Source of the DNA: Chaenocephalus aceratus
Taxonomy: Eukaryota; Chordata; Actinopteri; Perciformes; Channichthyidae
Direction of reading: 5' to 3'
Assembly: GCA_023974075.1 (NCBI GenBank)
Contig: CM043800.1
Location: 41,018,187 to 41,082,186, forward strand
DNA: 64,000 nucleotides
Shown here: piece by piece, positions 40,938-51,606 of the stretch
Layout: the number at the start of each line of letters is the position of its first letter
Numbering within the stretch: the first letter of the stretch is position 1
Notes under the pieces: model-generated
Told to the model about the DNA's origin: nothing
Database searches by the model: none
Seen by the model: only the letters and a program-made list of their open reading frames with translations
Translations under genes and position numbers: made by a program

Positions 40938-41147
40938 TTATGTTCACATACTTACTTGATTATTAAAATGTAAACCGATCTTTTTCATATGGGTGTTTTA
41001 GAGTTGTACCCCCTAGATCAGGTCTCTAGTAATTGTGTGCTCAAAGTGCACCAGATTGAAGCATTTTACTTTAAAATGTTCAAATCTTCCCGGGGGGGCA
41101 TACCACCGGACCCCCCTAGAGCATGTGACGTCCACCCCCCAATTCAA

Positions 41148-41247
41148 ACATGTTCATACAATACTGAATACATTTGAAGCCATTTTGACGTCTATTACCG
41201 ATGTCAATAAGTTTCTGTAGTGTATTTGTCTTTTGTAGAGATTTTTC

Positions 41248-41302
<55 letters not shown>

Positions 41303-41509
41303 CTCGCCTAGGGCAGCCAATTGTCTAGAAACGGCCCTGGTACTCGGCCTCAAGAGCCTTTCTTGTGCTGGCAGACACATAGAAACAAATTGGCGGGCAC
41401 ACTTCGCACGTGCACACACTAAAAAAATTACACGCGCTCCGCGCTCACATTATGCTGGGCCCACGTGCCTTAGCACCGCTGCTGTCACTCCATCCTCGGG
41501 GAAACACTG
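41148..41509. mobile_element. Fragment of the CAGTGTTTCCCC-type element
   Basis: It shares CATACAATACTGAATACA with TTTGAAGCCATTTTGACG, the CGGCCCTGGTACT block and the GGCCCACGTGCCTTAGCACC block with the element at 42109-42808, and ends in the inverse terminus GGGGAAACACTG (41509). The left part has decayed or been lost. Confidence 0.7.
41251..41297. repeat. (TA)n microsatellite
   Basis: A pure TA dinucleotide run inside the element fragment. Confidence 0.95.
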
Positions 41510-41754
41510 CTGATGTCTTTGTTCTTTGCTACCTGGTAGATTACGTATTAGTAAGTTAAATGTAGTATATTATACATGGATTGCCAACTAATTTGTACAT
41601 GTCTTATTCACTCATTGTTAATATCTGTACTTGTGGATGTCACTGTTTATGTTTGTAAAAAATGAAAACCTCAATAAAGATATTGTTTAAAAAAAGTTAA
41701 TTATGAACAACCCTTTTGAGAGAGTAGGAGGATGAACAAAGGAACACTTCTTAC

Positions 41755-41948
41755 GTCTGGTTGCAGTGCAGCGTGCCGTCCCCGGTGTATCCTCGCTCAC
41801 AGTGGCACTCGTAGGAGGTGGGCGTGTTGATGCAGGTGGCGAAGGAGTGACAGTTGTGGAGACCCAGCCTGCATTCCTCCACATCTGGGCAGGTGGGGTA
41901 CGACCAGATGGCATCTTGCTTTTCGTTTTCCAACAGCTCCAGCTCCAT
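41755..41948 (-). CDS. Isolated EGF-like domain exon
   Basis: On the minus strand a 194-bp segment has the first AG after a pyrimidine tract as acceptor (41949-41950) and the strong donor GTAAGA (41754 downward). It encodes [20 protein letters not shown], then [20 protein letters not shown] and [18 protein letters not shown], ending HCNQT. This is a six-cysteine EGF domain starting with a (D/E)-x-(D/E)-E-C calcium-binding-type motif. No stop or frame break is present, and the phase is 0 to 2. The wording recalls MEGF8-type EGF repeats, but I cannot confirm the gene. Neighbouring exons were not found among the surrounding transposons, so it may be one exon of a large gene or an orphaned copy. 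Confidence 0.55.
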
Positions 41949-42108
41949 CTCCAGATGTAGCGGCGGCGCAGAGGTCGTAGGGTCAGGAATGGAAGAGAAA
42001 AAAAACAACATTTTAATCTACCCAGTGGCAGATTAAGGTATGTAAGACCACATATCATTAAGAAACAGAAAGAAATCCATATTTTATTTTTTTCAGATGT
42101 ATACAACC

Positions 42109-42808
42109 CAGTGTTTCCCCTATATACAAATAGTGGCGGCGCAGCGCCGCTGCTAGGGGGCGCCAGCTAGGGTACCCAAAAAAAAAAAAAAAATCATTTA
42201 AAAAAAAAAAAAAAAAAATTAAAATAATAATAAGTGGTGACCCTTTTTCATTTTTGATTGTTTTTTATGTGGATTTGTAGTATTGTGTTACTGTATGTTC
42301 AATAAAGGTGTATTTTTGCTAAATGTTGAGACATTGCCACTGTATGTACTAGGCAGGGCCGATTTTTGGTATAGGGCACCAGATCTGGGGGGGCGCTACA
42401 CTGGTAGCTCTGGGAGGGAAAAAACATTTTTGACCATTGGCTCTCATCCTAATTTTCGGCCTTGATGTAACAACGTTTATGATTAAAACAAGCTCATACA
42501 ATACTGAATACATTTGAAGCCATTTTGACGGATATGATCTATGTCAACAAGTTTCTGTTTTTTGTAGTGCATTTGCCTTTTGTAGAGATTTTTCATTTAT
42601 TCTTTACATATAAAATCTAGGGCAGCAAATTAGCTAGAACCGGCCCTGGTACTAGGCCTCAAGAGCCTTTCTTGTGCTGACACATGGAAACAAATTGGCG
42701 TGGCGCACTTCGCACAAACTAAAAAATTCCATGCGCTCCGCGCTCACATTATACTGGGCCCACGTGCCTTAGCACCGCTGCTCTGACTCCATCCTATGGA
42801 AAACACTG
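42109..42808. mobile_element. hAT-like non-autonomous element, 700 bp
   Basis: It starts CAGTGTTTCCCCTATA and ends ATGGAAAACACTG, inverted termini. CAACC directly abuts both ends (42104-42108 and 42809-42813). Inside are poly-A runs and the block shared with 41148-41509. The left terminus is also present at 151. Confidence 0.8.
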
Positions 42809-42814
42809 CAACCG

Positions 42815-44529
42815 ATTACATAAACTGGGTCAAGTGGATTTTATTTATTGACGTGCTTTGCAAATGCATTTTTACGGCTTAACCTGGAGTACACCGCTTG
42901 AAACAACCTCTCACAGATTCACTGGGCTTGGCTCGCCATCAATCCCAACTCCCAAATCGGATTGGATCTGGATTGCTGACATCAATAACATTAAATAACT
43001 AAATGAGAGTGGTTTTAAGTAAAAGAAGAGCAATGCTCTTTTAATATTTAGCTATGCTATCAGCTTCTGTTCTATGGAACTAACACGTGGTGTTAGCCGT
43101 TAGCTTCTGCTAGCGTTCAGCATCAACTCACAGTTAGCGCTAACTAGCATTGCTAGCTCGTGATTAGCATAAGCTAACGATCTTATTATTACAATGGTTT
43201 AACAATGATACAATGTGCCCCAAAGTACATACAAAACATTAGACATTACTTTCATAACCCCGATTGGTTTTAAATAAAATGTATATTATAATAAACAACA
43301 GAAACGGACTGTCATTGTCATATTAGCAGGCTAGCCCTTCAGTGCTAACAAGGAGCTACAGCCTTAACTCACCGGTAGTGATGACAGTTTGACACTGGAG
43401 CTTCAACCCTGGACTTCCTATTCCATAGAAGCAGTGCTTCGCAGCTTGCTTCAAATCACGTGATATGTGACGTCCGAAGCAGCAACTGCTTCAAATCACG
43501 TGACATGTGACGTCCGAAGCAGCAACTGCTTCATTTCCTGAATGAATCACTTGACTGGTTCGCGGTCCATTCACGCGATTCAATGCACTGCCTCGTCTCG
43601 ATTCTCGATAAAACTTGAGACGTTCTCTGTGATTATTTTGTGTTTCAATTCAGCCAGTCAAGTAATAAAGGGATATCTCTGTGCTTGGCAGTGGCACTAG
43701 GTTGTATCTTTTTTTCCAGGTCTATATTAATTTATGGTTTGATTTGAAACATCTTTGTTAAATGATTAGAGTGCAGATCAAAACAGTATAATCTCCCTCA
43801 ATTGTCCCACAGTCTATCGTACAATAAAAAGGGTAGAGAAGAGAACAAACACTATCATTTAATTATCTTGTGTTGTTCCTAGTCTTAGTAGATCATAACA
43901 TTTGAAACGGGTCGACAGTAAGACGCGTACCAACAACCGAACAAATGATCTCCCACGTATAACAATAACAACACATTTCTTACAAAACTAAAAAATGTGA
44001 CTTACCAAAAGTGTTTTTGAAGACAAATAGTGTCCTCCTGGATTACATTAAGAGTCAGGTCATTGATATGGGGTCAAATGTATATTTGGCCATGAGTTGA
44101 ATTTGACTGAACATTTTCCTCCAAATATTAGTTGTGGCAGATCAGCCGGGCTCCTGCTACTTCCAACACCTGACATTTAAAGGTAGCCAAAATGAAAACG
44201 CCTTTTCCCCTGACCTTCTATTCACACTAAATTGGAGTGACAGCCAACACTGAGCTTTTCCAGACTCACCAAAGCAGATACACATTTAGAAACACCATTA
44301 TCCCATCACTCTCACCTTCTCTCTCTCTTCAATCCCCAACACCATGTTCACAGTGGAGTCGTGTGAGTGGAGCCCAGCTTGTGTGCGCCCCAGTGGGATC
44401 ACTGGTGTCACTGTGCACACGTTTAGGTTCATGTGACATTGACCTGTGGGTGACAGGAGAGCTCAACTCTCTGGAGAGGGAGGTGTTGCCAAGGCTGCTG
44501 AAAGCACCACCAGTGAGCCGTCATACAGT
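42815..44529. other. Gene-free stretch
   Basis: No exon was seen. Many GCTAGC/GTTAGC motifs occur at 43080-43180, and a 40-bp tandem duplication is listed separately. Confidence 0.4.
43447..43534. repeat. 40-bp tandem duplication with CACGTG E-boxes
   Basis: The unit TGCTTCAAATCACGTGA(T/C)A with TGTGACGTCCGAAGCAGCAAC is present twice, followed by a third partial TGCTTCA. Each unit contains the E-box CACGTG and a TGACGT half-CRE. Whether it is regulatory is unknown. Confidence 0.8.
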
Positions 44530-45530
44530 TGCCCCTTTCACACCAGCGCCTTTTCAGCTCCGGCTCGGAGCTAGAGCCTGAAAAGCGCCGGGTTTTCCTG
44601 TTCACACCGCAGCGGCGCCGGCTCTTAGCTCCGGAATCCGCTTCATTTCCAGCTCCAAAAAATTGTCGGTCCAGAGGCAAGAGCTTTGGAGCTAAGAGGC
44701 GACGTCGCTTACGTCTCTCTTACGTCGAGGCGTGCAGGAAACTAAACCCACCTCCCCTGAACATGGGTCGACTGCTATGCCTGCCTCCAAGCAGTAGTGC
44801 CTATAAACACACTTTATAAAGTCAGGCAACACTAACCAGGCTTCGTGTGGTTCTGTTTATTTGTGCCTTACTTTGACCATCCGTTCACTGTTATCGATCA
44901 TTGTGGAGAGAGGCAGACGTGTTGTTTTGTATTATTGCAGCTATCGGATGCAAGTAGTCAGTTTAGCTTCGGTTGCTATGCCAACATCACCCGTTTTATA
45001 CCAGAGACACTTTCATAACAGCGTTGTGATACCAAACAGCGTCAATTCAGACTGACACACATTCACTTAGGCTAAGGGGAACGGGGGATATGCATCAGCT
45101 GCTTGTGTGAGTCGGACAGTGAATACTTTAGAGCGGCCGCTGCAGTGTGAGCTAACCGGGAGCTAACGGGAGAATAAACTCCCGTGGAGAGCAGCCAGCA
45201 CTGCAGCGGTCGGTAAATGCTGCAGAAACACATTAATAAACAATGAACCACGGCACTCTGGAGCAAAGCATAAGGTTGGAGAAGTCGTTATTCAATTTAT
45301 TCTGGCTTCGTGTGATTAAAAGCAACACGATCATCGACCCGACGCAGTTGTTGTTGTTGTTGTTGTGAGCGATCAGCGATGTAAACGGTGACGTCATGAC
45401 CAGCAGGGGCAGCTCTGGGGCGCCAGTGGGCCGTGTGCACAGAGCGGGAGCTGAAAAGGGAAACCGGAGCTGAACCAGAAAAGCTCCCGCTCGGAGCTAG
45501 AAACTGAAAAGCGCTGGTGTGAAAGCCGCA
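44530..45530 (+). mobile_element. 1-kb TIR element, copy 3
   Basis: The same orientation and near-identical sequence to 30588-31588, ends TGCCCCTTTCACACCAGCGC and GCGCTGGTGTGAAAGCCGCA. It has a longer (TTG)n run near 45350 than copy 1 and a small deletion after it. Confidence 0.85.
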
Positions 45531-45539
45531 TGTGAGGCA

Positions 45540-46808
45540 CGCAGCATTCAAAGGCTTTACTTTGATGATTCAGGCTGAAGAAGCCAGACAGCCCACTGTA
45601 ATACAATGGCCTGTAATCTATTTTAAGAGTAAAGCCTTGGACTCTTTCAAAGAGACACACCTACAAACTTAGAAAGGGTAAATCAAAGTGTAACAAACAT
45701 TATCATGTAAACAATCATCAACCAGAGTGCGGCATCACTATAATTGATGTATTATCCAGATGTTTATCGTACGGGCCTGTGTGATGATAGCTGCTATGGT
45801 CCAGTGGGAATGTTAGAGTGTAGCTCCGAGGAAGAGGCAAGCTATGCCTTCCAATATCAGCTGGCCTCAAAGCTGCCTCTATAATGCATGAAGATCAATA
45901 CGCTGTGGCTCTGTGAGTGAGGCTTGCAACTCCGTGCCCATATCAAGTATTCCCGCCAGACGCCCTGCCGTTTGAAGAGATCTATGCCTTCGGATTTATC
46001 AGGGCTCAGGGGAAAGCAGGCTGAAGTCTGGATAACACATGTTTCTAACAGAAACATTAAACCACAGTACTGTAGGTTTGCATCTGCCACCATTGTTGTG
46101 AAATAAAGAATCCAGTCAAATCGGCTTCGAAAGCAGTACACCCCCGACGCTGGTGCAGTGACACTTCGCATGAAGACATTTCAGGTTGAGTGTAGATTAC
46201 CTTAAGGTACCCTGTGGATTACTCATTTTGAAGAGACACAGCCTTATTACGTTACACTTTCTTACCAAAATACCTATCGTGTATCCCTATGAACTAGAAA
46301 ACACATTCTTTGTCTTCGCTATATTCCTTTCTTCTTTTGCTCCCTTTAGGAAAAAACGACATCAACACATTTCTATGCATTCATCGAGTGATCAAGCGCT
46401 CCAGAAGGTACCTTTTGGAAGTGGGCAATATTGATTCAAAGGGACTTATGTAGGCCTACTCATACATTTCTAGATAGAGATATTGTAAAAGTGTGTGTGA
46501 ATTTACAAATCAGTGTCCAGCAGGCAAACTTGACAAAGAGGCAGTGTTTTGGATTATGAGGATCTGTTTTTATAAGTAAAACCAAGGACTGATGTTCGCT
46601 CGTCAGACTGCTTTTGTTATGACAATTTAGAAGAGGTTACATTTTCCAGCGTTAAGTAAGAAAAAAGCTCACAGAATTCCTCAAAGATATTAAATACTAT
46701 ATTCTGAGGCAAATATACTGTTCTCTTTTTCTATTACACAGCTTAGACCCAGCGTTTCCTCGTCTCTGACACCTCAGACCCAAGCCAGTAAATAACCTAT
46801 CAACATGT
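45540..46808. other. Gene-free stretch
   Basis: No exon or repeat structure that I can support. Confidence 0.4.
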
Positions 46809-46816
46809 ATCTACAC

Positions 46817-48224
46817 CAGGAGTGGAGTGCACCAGATGGGCGTAAAAAAGTAGGGCTTAACTCTAACGTCGGGCTTAGCTACGTCCGACGTAGTGATTCG
46901 AATTTACACGAGTGCACCAAGCCTGACTAGTCTCGGGCGTAGCTGCGCCTGGTCTTAAGATGCGCATCCACGTGAATACACGCGAAACAGTCATTGTTGC
47001 CAAGCAACGCCATTTTACCATTTTACAGACTCAGAGGAACGCAGAGAAGAGGGAATTCCCACACCCACAGCGTCAGCGATGACTCAAGGGGAATCCCAAA
47101 TGGCCGCACCCCGAAAGAGAAAGAGGGATTTGTCAGAGCTACAGCGGGAACTGACGGAGAAAGAAATCGGTGCTGGAGGGCCAATGAAACTTGTCTTATA
47201 GCCCGACATGCAGTTGTGCGATGAACATTAATCATGTCTCCCACAGTATTTTTGAAAGGCCCCGTTCGCGTAGAATCTGAGCGCAATCAGCACCTGCAAG
47301 GTTGGGGAGAGCGCAGCGTTTCGGTCTGATCCGTGCTGGAGTTGAGGGAGATCTCCTCGATTAAATCAAAAAGGGCTTGTCTGCCGAAACCTCTATCAGT
47401 TCACTGTCTGAATAGATGTCCAGTGGGTTTGTTCGATCACGGACGACTCTTTCTCTTCTTAATGCCCTTCATTGTTAAACATGTAAACAAGACGCCCTGC
47501 CATCGTTAATATCCTTCATATCCTTCTTGCCTGTTTTACGTTACTATGGATACTAGTCTGTCTTTCCGATTTACGCCTGCTCCATACTAGGCGTAAAAGT
47601 TACACCCGGGCGCAACGCATACAGGGCTTAAGTCTAAGTGGTGCACTAGTCATAACTTTAGTTTGGTCTTAACCTCGGTTCTACGTCGGACGTAGAGTTA
47701 CGCCCAGCTTATGCCCAGCTGGTGCACTCCACTCCAGGGGTGTCAAACTCAAGGCCCGGGGCCAAATGCGGCCCGCGACTTCATTTTATGTGGCCCCACA
47801 AGAGCTTGCAAAAAATATTATATGTTTATTATACGGTTACATGCCACTTTACAGAAGCATGTTGCCCATGAACTACATGTCCCACAATGCATCTCAAATT
47901 AGACTTTTTTCTCAGAATTAGATTTTTTTTTTAAAGTTACTTTTTATTTCAAAATGTCATTTCTTTTTAAATCATTGGAACATTCTCACTGAAGAGACTT
48001 GCAATTATTTGCCCTAGACTTCTTCTTTCAGACGTAGTTAATTATGAAGTTATTACCCTATCCGATAATAATCCAATGCAGAGGCAATAATGTAATATAA
48101 TACATTATTTTATATATTAAATATTTATATATGTATTTTGATATAGTCTTAAAGTTAAAACCGGCCCTTTGAGTGCAACCGTAATGCTGATTTGGCCCGT
48201 GATGAAATTGAGTTTGACACCCCT
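46817..48224. mobile_element. hAT-type element (CAGGGGTGTCAAACTC ends), split by Harbinger
   Basis: The right end is GAGTTTGACACCCCTG (to 48224). The matching left terminus is split: CAG at 46817-46819, then again CAGGGGTGTCAAACTC from 47735. The exact 8-bp flanks ATCTACAC at 46809-46816 and 48225-48232 show the original insertion. Without the guest it is about 490 bp and non-coding. Confidence 0.9.
46820..47734 (-). mobile_element. PIF/Harbinger-derived element nested in the hAT terminus
   Basis: The ends are inverted: GAGTGGAGTGCACCAGATGG and, at the right, CCAGCTGGTGCACTCCACTC. The 3-bp CAG is duplicated on both sides, fitting Harbinger. On the minus strand at about 47190-47260 a transposase remnant reads TVGDMINVHRTTACRAIRQV then SLAL, the helix-turn-helix region of HARBI1-type transposases. 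The DDE core is missing, so it depends on an outside transposase. Confidence 0.85.
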
Positions 48225-48232
48225 GATCTACA

Positions 48233-49290
48233 CTGACTCTACAGCCCTCAGTTAGTGCTACTGTAAACACGTGAATGTTAACAACAGTCTGACACGATAA
48301 ACATGACAGCAGTGTTTTTTGACTGGCTCTCAAAGTTACAGCAGTTTGATCAGGTGTGCATATTCTTGCTGTTAACGAGGAGATTTTACAACCGTTGACT
48401 GTATATTAAGATTCTATGAACCCTGTAGGAGAGGTTAAATGCAGCTCGTGTGAACAGGTATTCCACATTGCCACTTACATTTTTATTGAGCACCAAATTC
48501 CTCAGAATTCGATATTAAATGTTTTAAAGACCCTGTGGACCCCGACAGGTGTTTTTCACTTATTCTAGCTGATTAGACCCGTGCTGGTGAAGTTGGTCAC
48601 CAAAGTCCTTGTTCTAATAAAAATTGTAAAGGTGTGAGTTGTTTCGAGGCATAACAGGTGCAATAAAAACTAACATGGTAGTCAGGGGTTTGCAAAGCTA
48701 TCAAGGTGTAATAACTAAAAGCAGTTCAGAAACCTAATTGCTTTGACTGATTGAAAGGATTTACTTTAGGTGCCAGAGAAATACACTATGGCTTCTGTGC
48801 AAGCAACCACATGTAATATGCTGAACACTAATACATGAATTGAGACACTTCATAACAAATCGCCACAATATTCCAATAATATCACTTTTGGGAAGACTTG
48901 ATTATGTTTATCTAATATTATATTAAACCGAAAGTGCTGTTAAAGAGAATGTATGAACTGTGGGGTTGTATAGTCTTTAATATCTCTTTTGCTGTGTTCC
49001 TAAAGGACATTGAAGATATCTAAGATCAAATATTCATTTTTTTAAATATTATTAAACGCGTAACAGTAGGCAACCAAGCATACATCAGTCCTTGATAACT
49101 GTTGCACCACATAACATATTTTTAACATTTTGTGTAACTTTCACATCGTGACAAACTGTAAAACCGAACAAGCCCCTGGTGGTTTCCCTACAGCCTGGAT
49201 GGTCAGTCTAACGGCTGTTTGTCTTGCCTAGGGGTAATTGGGGACACACACACACTGTGCAGCAAAGTCTCTGCGATCCTTTTCCTGCTG
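48233..49290. other. Gene-free AT-rich stretch
   Basis: No exon, repeat unit or terminal inverted repeat was recognised. Confidence 0.4.
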
Positions 49291-49300
49291 AGATTCTTCT

Positions 49301-49533
49301 GCCGGCCCCTCTGGGTCCTCTGCCGGCCCCCTCTGGGTCCTCTGCAGGCCCCCTCTGGGTCCTCTGCCGGCCCCTCTGGGTCCTCTGCCGGCCCCCTCTG
49401 GGTCCTCTGCCGGCCCCTCTGGGTCCTCTGCAGGCCTCCTCTGGGTCCTCTGCCGGCCCCTCTGGGTCCTCTGCCGGCCCCTCTGGGTCCTCTGCCGGCC
49501 CCTCTGGGTCCTCCTGCGGCCCCTCTGGGTCCT
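49301..49533. repeat. 20-22 bp minisatellite, ~11 copies
   Basis: The unit is CCGGCCCCTCTGGGTCCTCTG, with variants in the number of C's and CAGG for CCGG. Length changes of one base shift the frame, yet most frames on both strands stay open, giving apparent Pro/Gly/Arg-rich proteins (GRGPRGA-like on the minus strand). I treat these as non-genic. Confidence 0.95.
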
Positions 49534-49539
49534 TTGCGT

Positions 49540-50457
49540 ACTGGTTTCTGCTCCAATGATATCATAATGGCGGTTTCCCTTACAGTGGACAATCCAATCC
49601 AACTTTATTATATAACACTTTAAAAACCTTCAGACCAAAGTGCTGAACAGAGAGATAAGCTCACACAACATAATATAAATACAAGATACAAACACAAAAC
49701 AAACCAGAATAAACGTAATAATTAAAAAATAAATAACAGGCATATAATAAAAACAATAGATCACTGAAAGCAAATAAAAGCACATCTACTTGTTCTGAAT
49801 GCTAAGGAGAAGAGGTGGGTTTTAAGACAACAATGGTTGCCAAGCCTGAAGGTGGCCCAGCAAATGAGCTGGACACCATGATGAAGGCCAAGGCGATGCA
49901 GAAAAATAACAAGTATTCATCAAAGCATTATGTATTCATTTCATTTCAAACCTTTATTTATACAGATAAAATCCCATTGAGATCATTGATCTCTTTTTCA
50001 AGTAGTTCCACATGAAACATAAAAGCATAAACAGAACAACAAAAGGACATCAAACAGCATCATTTACAAAATTACTATTGCACTTATATTCCGATACTGT
50101 TGCTCAGATTTCTTTGCTTACATGCTGAATACCTCGACAAAAAACCTCATTAGCGGCAGAAAGTGCAAATGATTGTGCCACCGTCAATTTGGACACCACA
50201 CATGTGACACGAGGCAGCTGCAAGAAAATTAGATGTTGCCCGACAGAGCGACATACACACACACATAGTTCACACATGTACACATAACACTCAGATTTGC
50301 TAACAATATTTTTGTATTTTATGCATCCTGCAATATCTGTTTTACAGTTCACAAAGGCCAGCTTGCCTGCTCCGAGCACAGGAGTGAGATAGTGCCGTGC
50401 TGTTTGAACAATCATTTCTCAGCTGAATGCATGCTGACGCTGCAGTTTGCTCAGTTT
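49540..50457. other. Gene-free stretch
   Basis: No supported exon; AT-rich sequence with short open frames only. Confidence 0.4.
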
Positions 50458-50725
50458 CAGGGTGTATGCAGGAATCCTGAAGTCAAATTTAATACCTTTT
50501 AAGACCTTTTTCATACATTTTAAGACCTCATCGCAACTTCGAGTTCTAACCGGTTACCGTGGCGACCCACTTTTACCTCACATTTCACCTTGAGGGGGTT
50601 TCCCGACATGTTGTTTCAGTAAATTAAAGGGTGTTTCATGTTGTCGTTGCTGTGGACCTTCTTAATACCTTGGAAAATGCGTTTAATACTTTTAAATGAC
50701 TTTTTAAGACCCCGCGGACACCCTG
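50458..50725. mobile_element. Short TIR element (MITE), 268 bp
   Basis: The left end CAGGGTGTATGCAGG and right end CCGCGGACACCCTG are imperfect inverses, with TTTTAAGACC/GGTCTTAAAA-type motifs inside both arms. AGTTT directly abuts each end (50453-50457 and 50726-50730). Non-coding. Confidence 0.75.
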
Positions 50726-51226
50726 AGTTTGCTTTCTGAAAAACACACCCCTCTTCTGTTTGTAATCCTCTGAGGGGGAAGCAGAGAGGGGGAAAGGAAA
50801 GAGAGATTGAATGCTGACAGGGACATAACTTGCGTTCCCTGCATACCTTGTTTACAGTCTCCCTCCCTGCTGCGATACCCTCCTCTCTCAATGGAGCCAT
50901 ACAAAACAAAATAGAGGCTCTTTTAGAGAAATTGCCGGTGCACTGAAGATTAATAACCAGGGTTTCATACACTTTCTCACCAATGACTTTTCCATGACTT
51001 CTCAATGACTTTACCTCATGTTCCATGACCAAACAAAAATTACCACTGAAATGATTTATTTGAACATGTAACAGGAAAATAAGGTCTGCATATGAAACAT
51101 GTTGGTGCCGATCTAAAACAAATCCAATAGTAGGCTTACGAGCCTCTCCCGCTGAAGCAACTGCAGTCAGGGAGGCAAAGTCATCAGGTATGAAAAAGGT
51201 GACAAGGATCCGAGCCCCGACCCCAC

Positions 51227-51606
51227 GGAATATCGGCTTTAAAATAATGGAATAACAGATGATGTTGCAGTCAGAACAACTAAAGCAGCAGGTAAAGGAA
51301 TAACGAAACGCCAAAGAGTCACATCTCATAGAAATATATAAAAGCATTATTTTTAATTGTGTAGCAGTCAGTTTTATAATTTTGGCAGCACTGTTGAGCA
51401 TTTTGAAAATGTATTTTCATGCCTCTGTGCAAGGCTGAGTCTTTTCTATCTTTATAGCACTGGTGTAAAGTAACTAAGTTCATAAACTCAACAAGTAATA
51501 TACGGGGGTACAGTTTTGAGATACTTGTACTTTATTAAGTATTTCATGTTTGTATTGCTACTTCGACTCCACTATAGTCAGAGATACTGGGTACTTCTAC
51601 TCATAG
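51227..51606 (+). mobile_element. Partial copy of the 38889-type hAT element
   Basis: From CGGAATATCGGCTTTAAAAT onward this matches 38990-39390 with small indels, including the GGCAGCACTGTTGAGCATTT block and the AAGTAACTAAGTTCATAAAC block. Its left terminus is missing. It leads directly into the expanded 35-bp array. Confidence 0.85.

Noticed and set aside
42104..42813. 8-bp target duplication for the 700-bp element
   Set aside because: Only CAACC (5 bp) matches immediately at both ends; longer flanks do not agree.
44529..44819. 96-codon frame conserved in three places (also 30587 and 37475) as a real gene family
   Set aside because: Its conservation follows from the near identity of the whole 1-kb TIR element. 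It overlaps the terminal inverted repeat and shows no known domain.
49203..49623. Collagen-like or Arg/Gly-rich proteins on either strand
   Set aside because: They arise from the 20-22 bp minisatellite, in several frames on both strands.
50616..51401. 261-codon minus-strand frame
   Set aside because: It spans a MITE and the border of a hAT copy, with low-complexity sequence and no recognisable domain.
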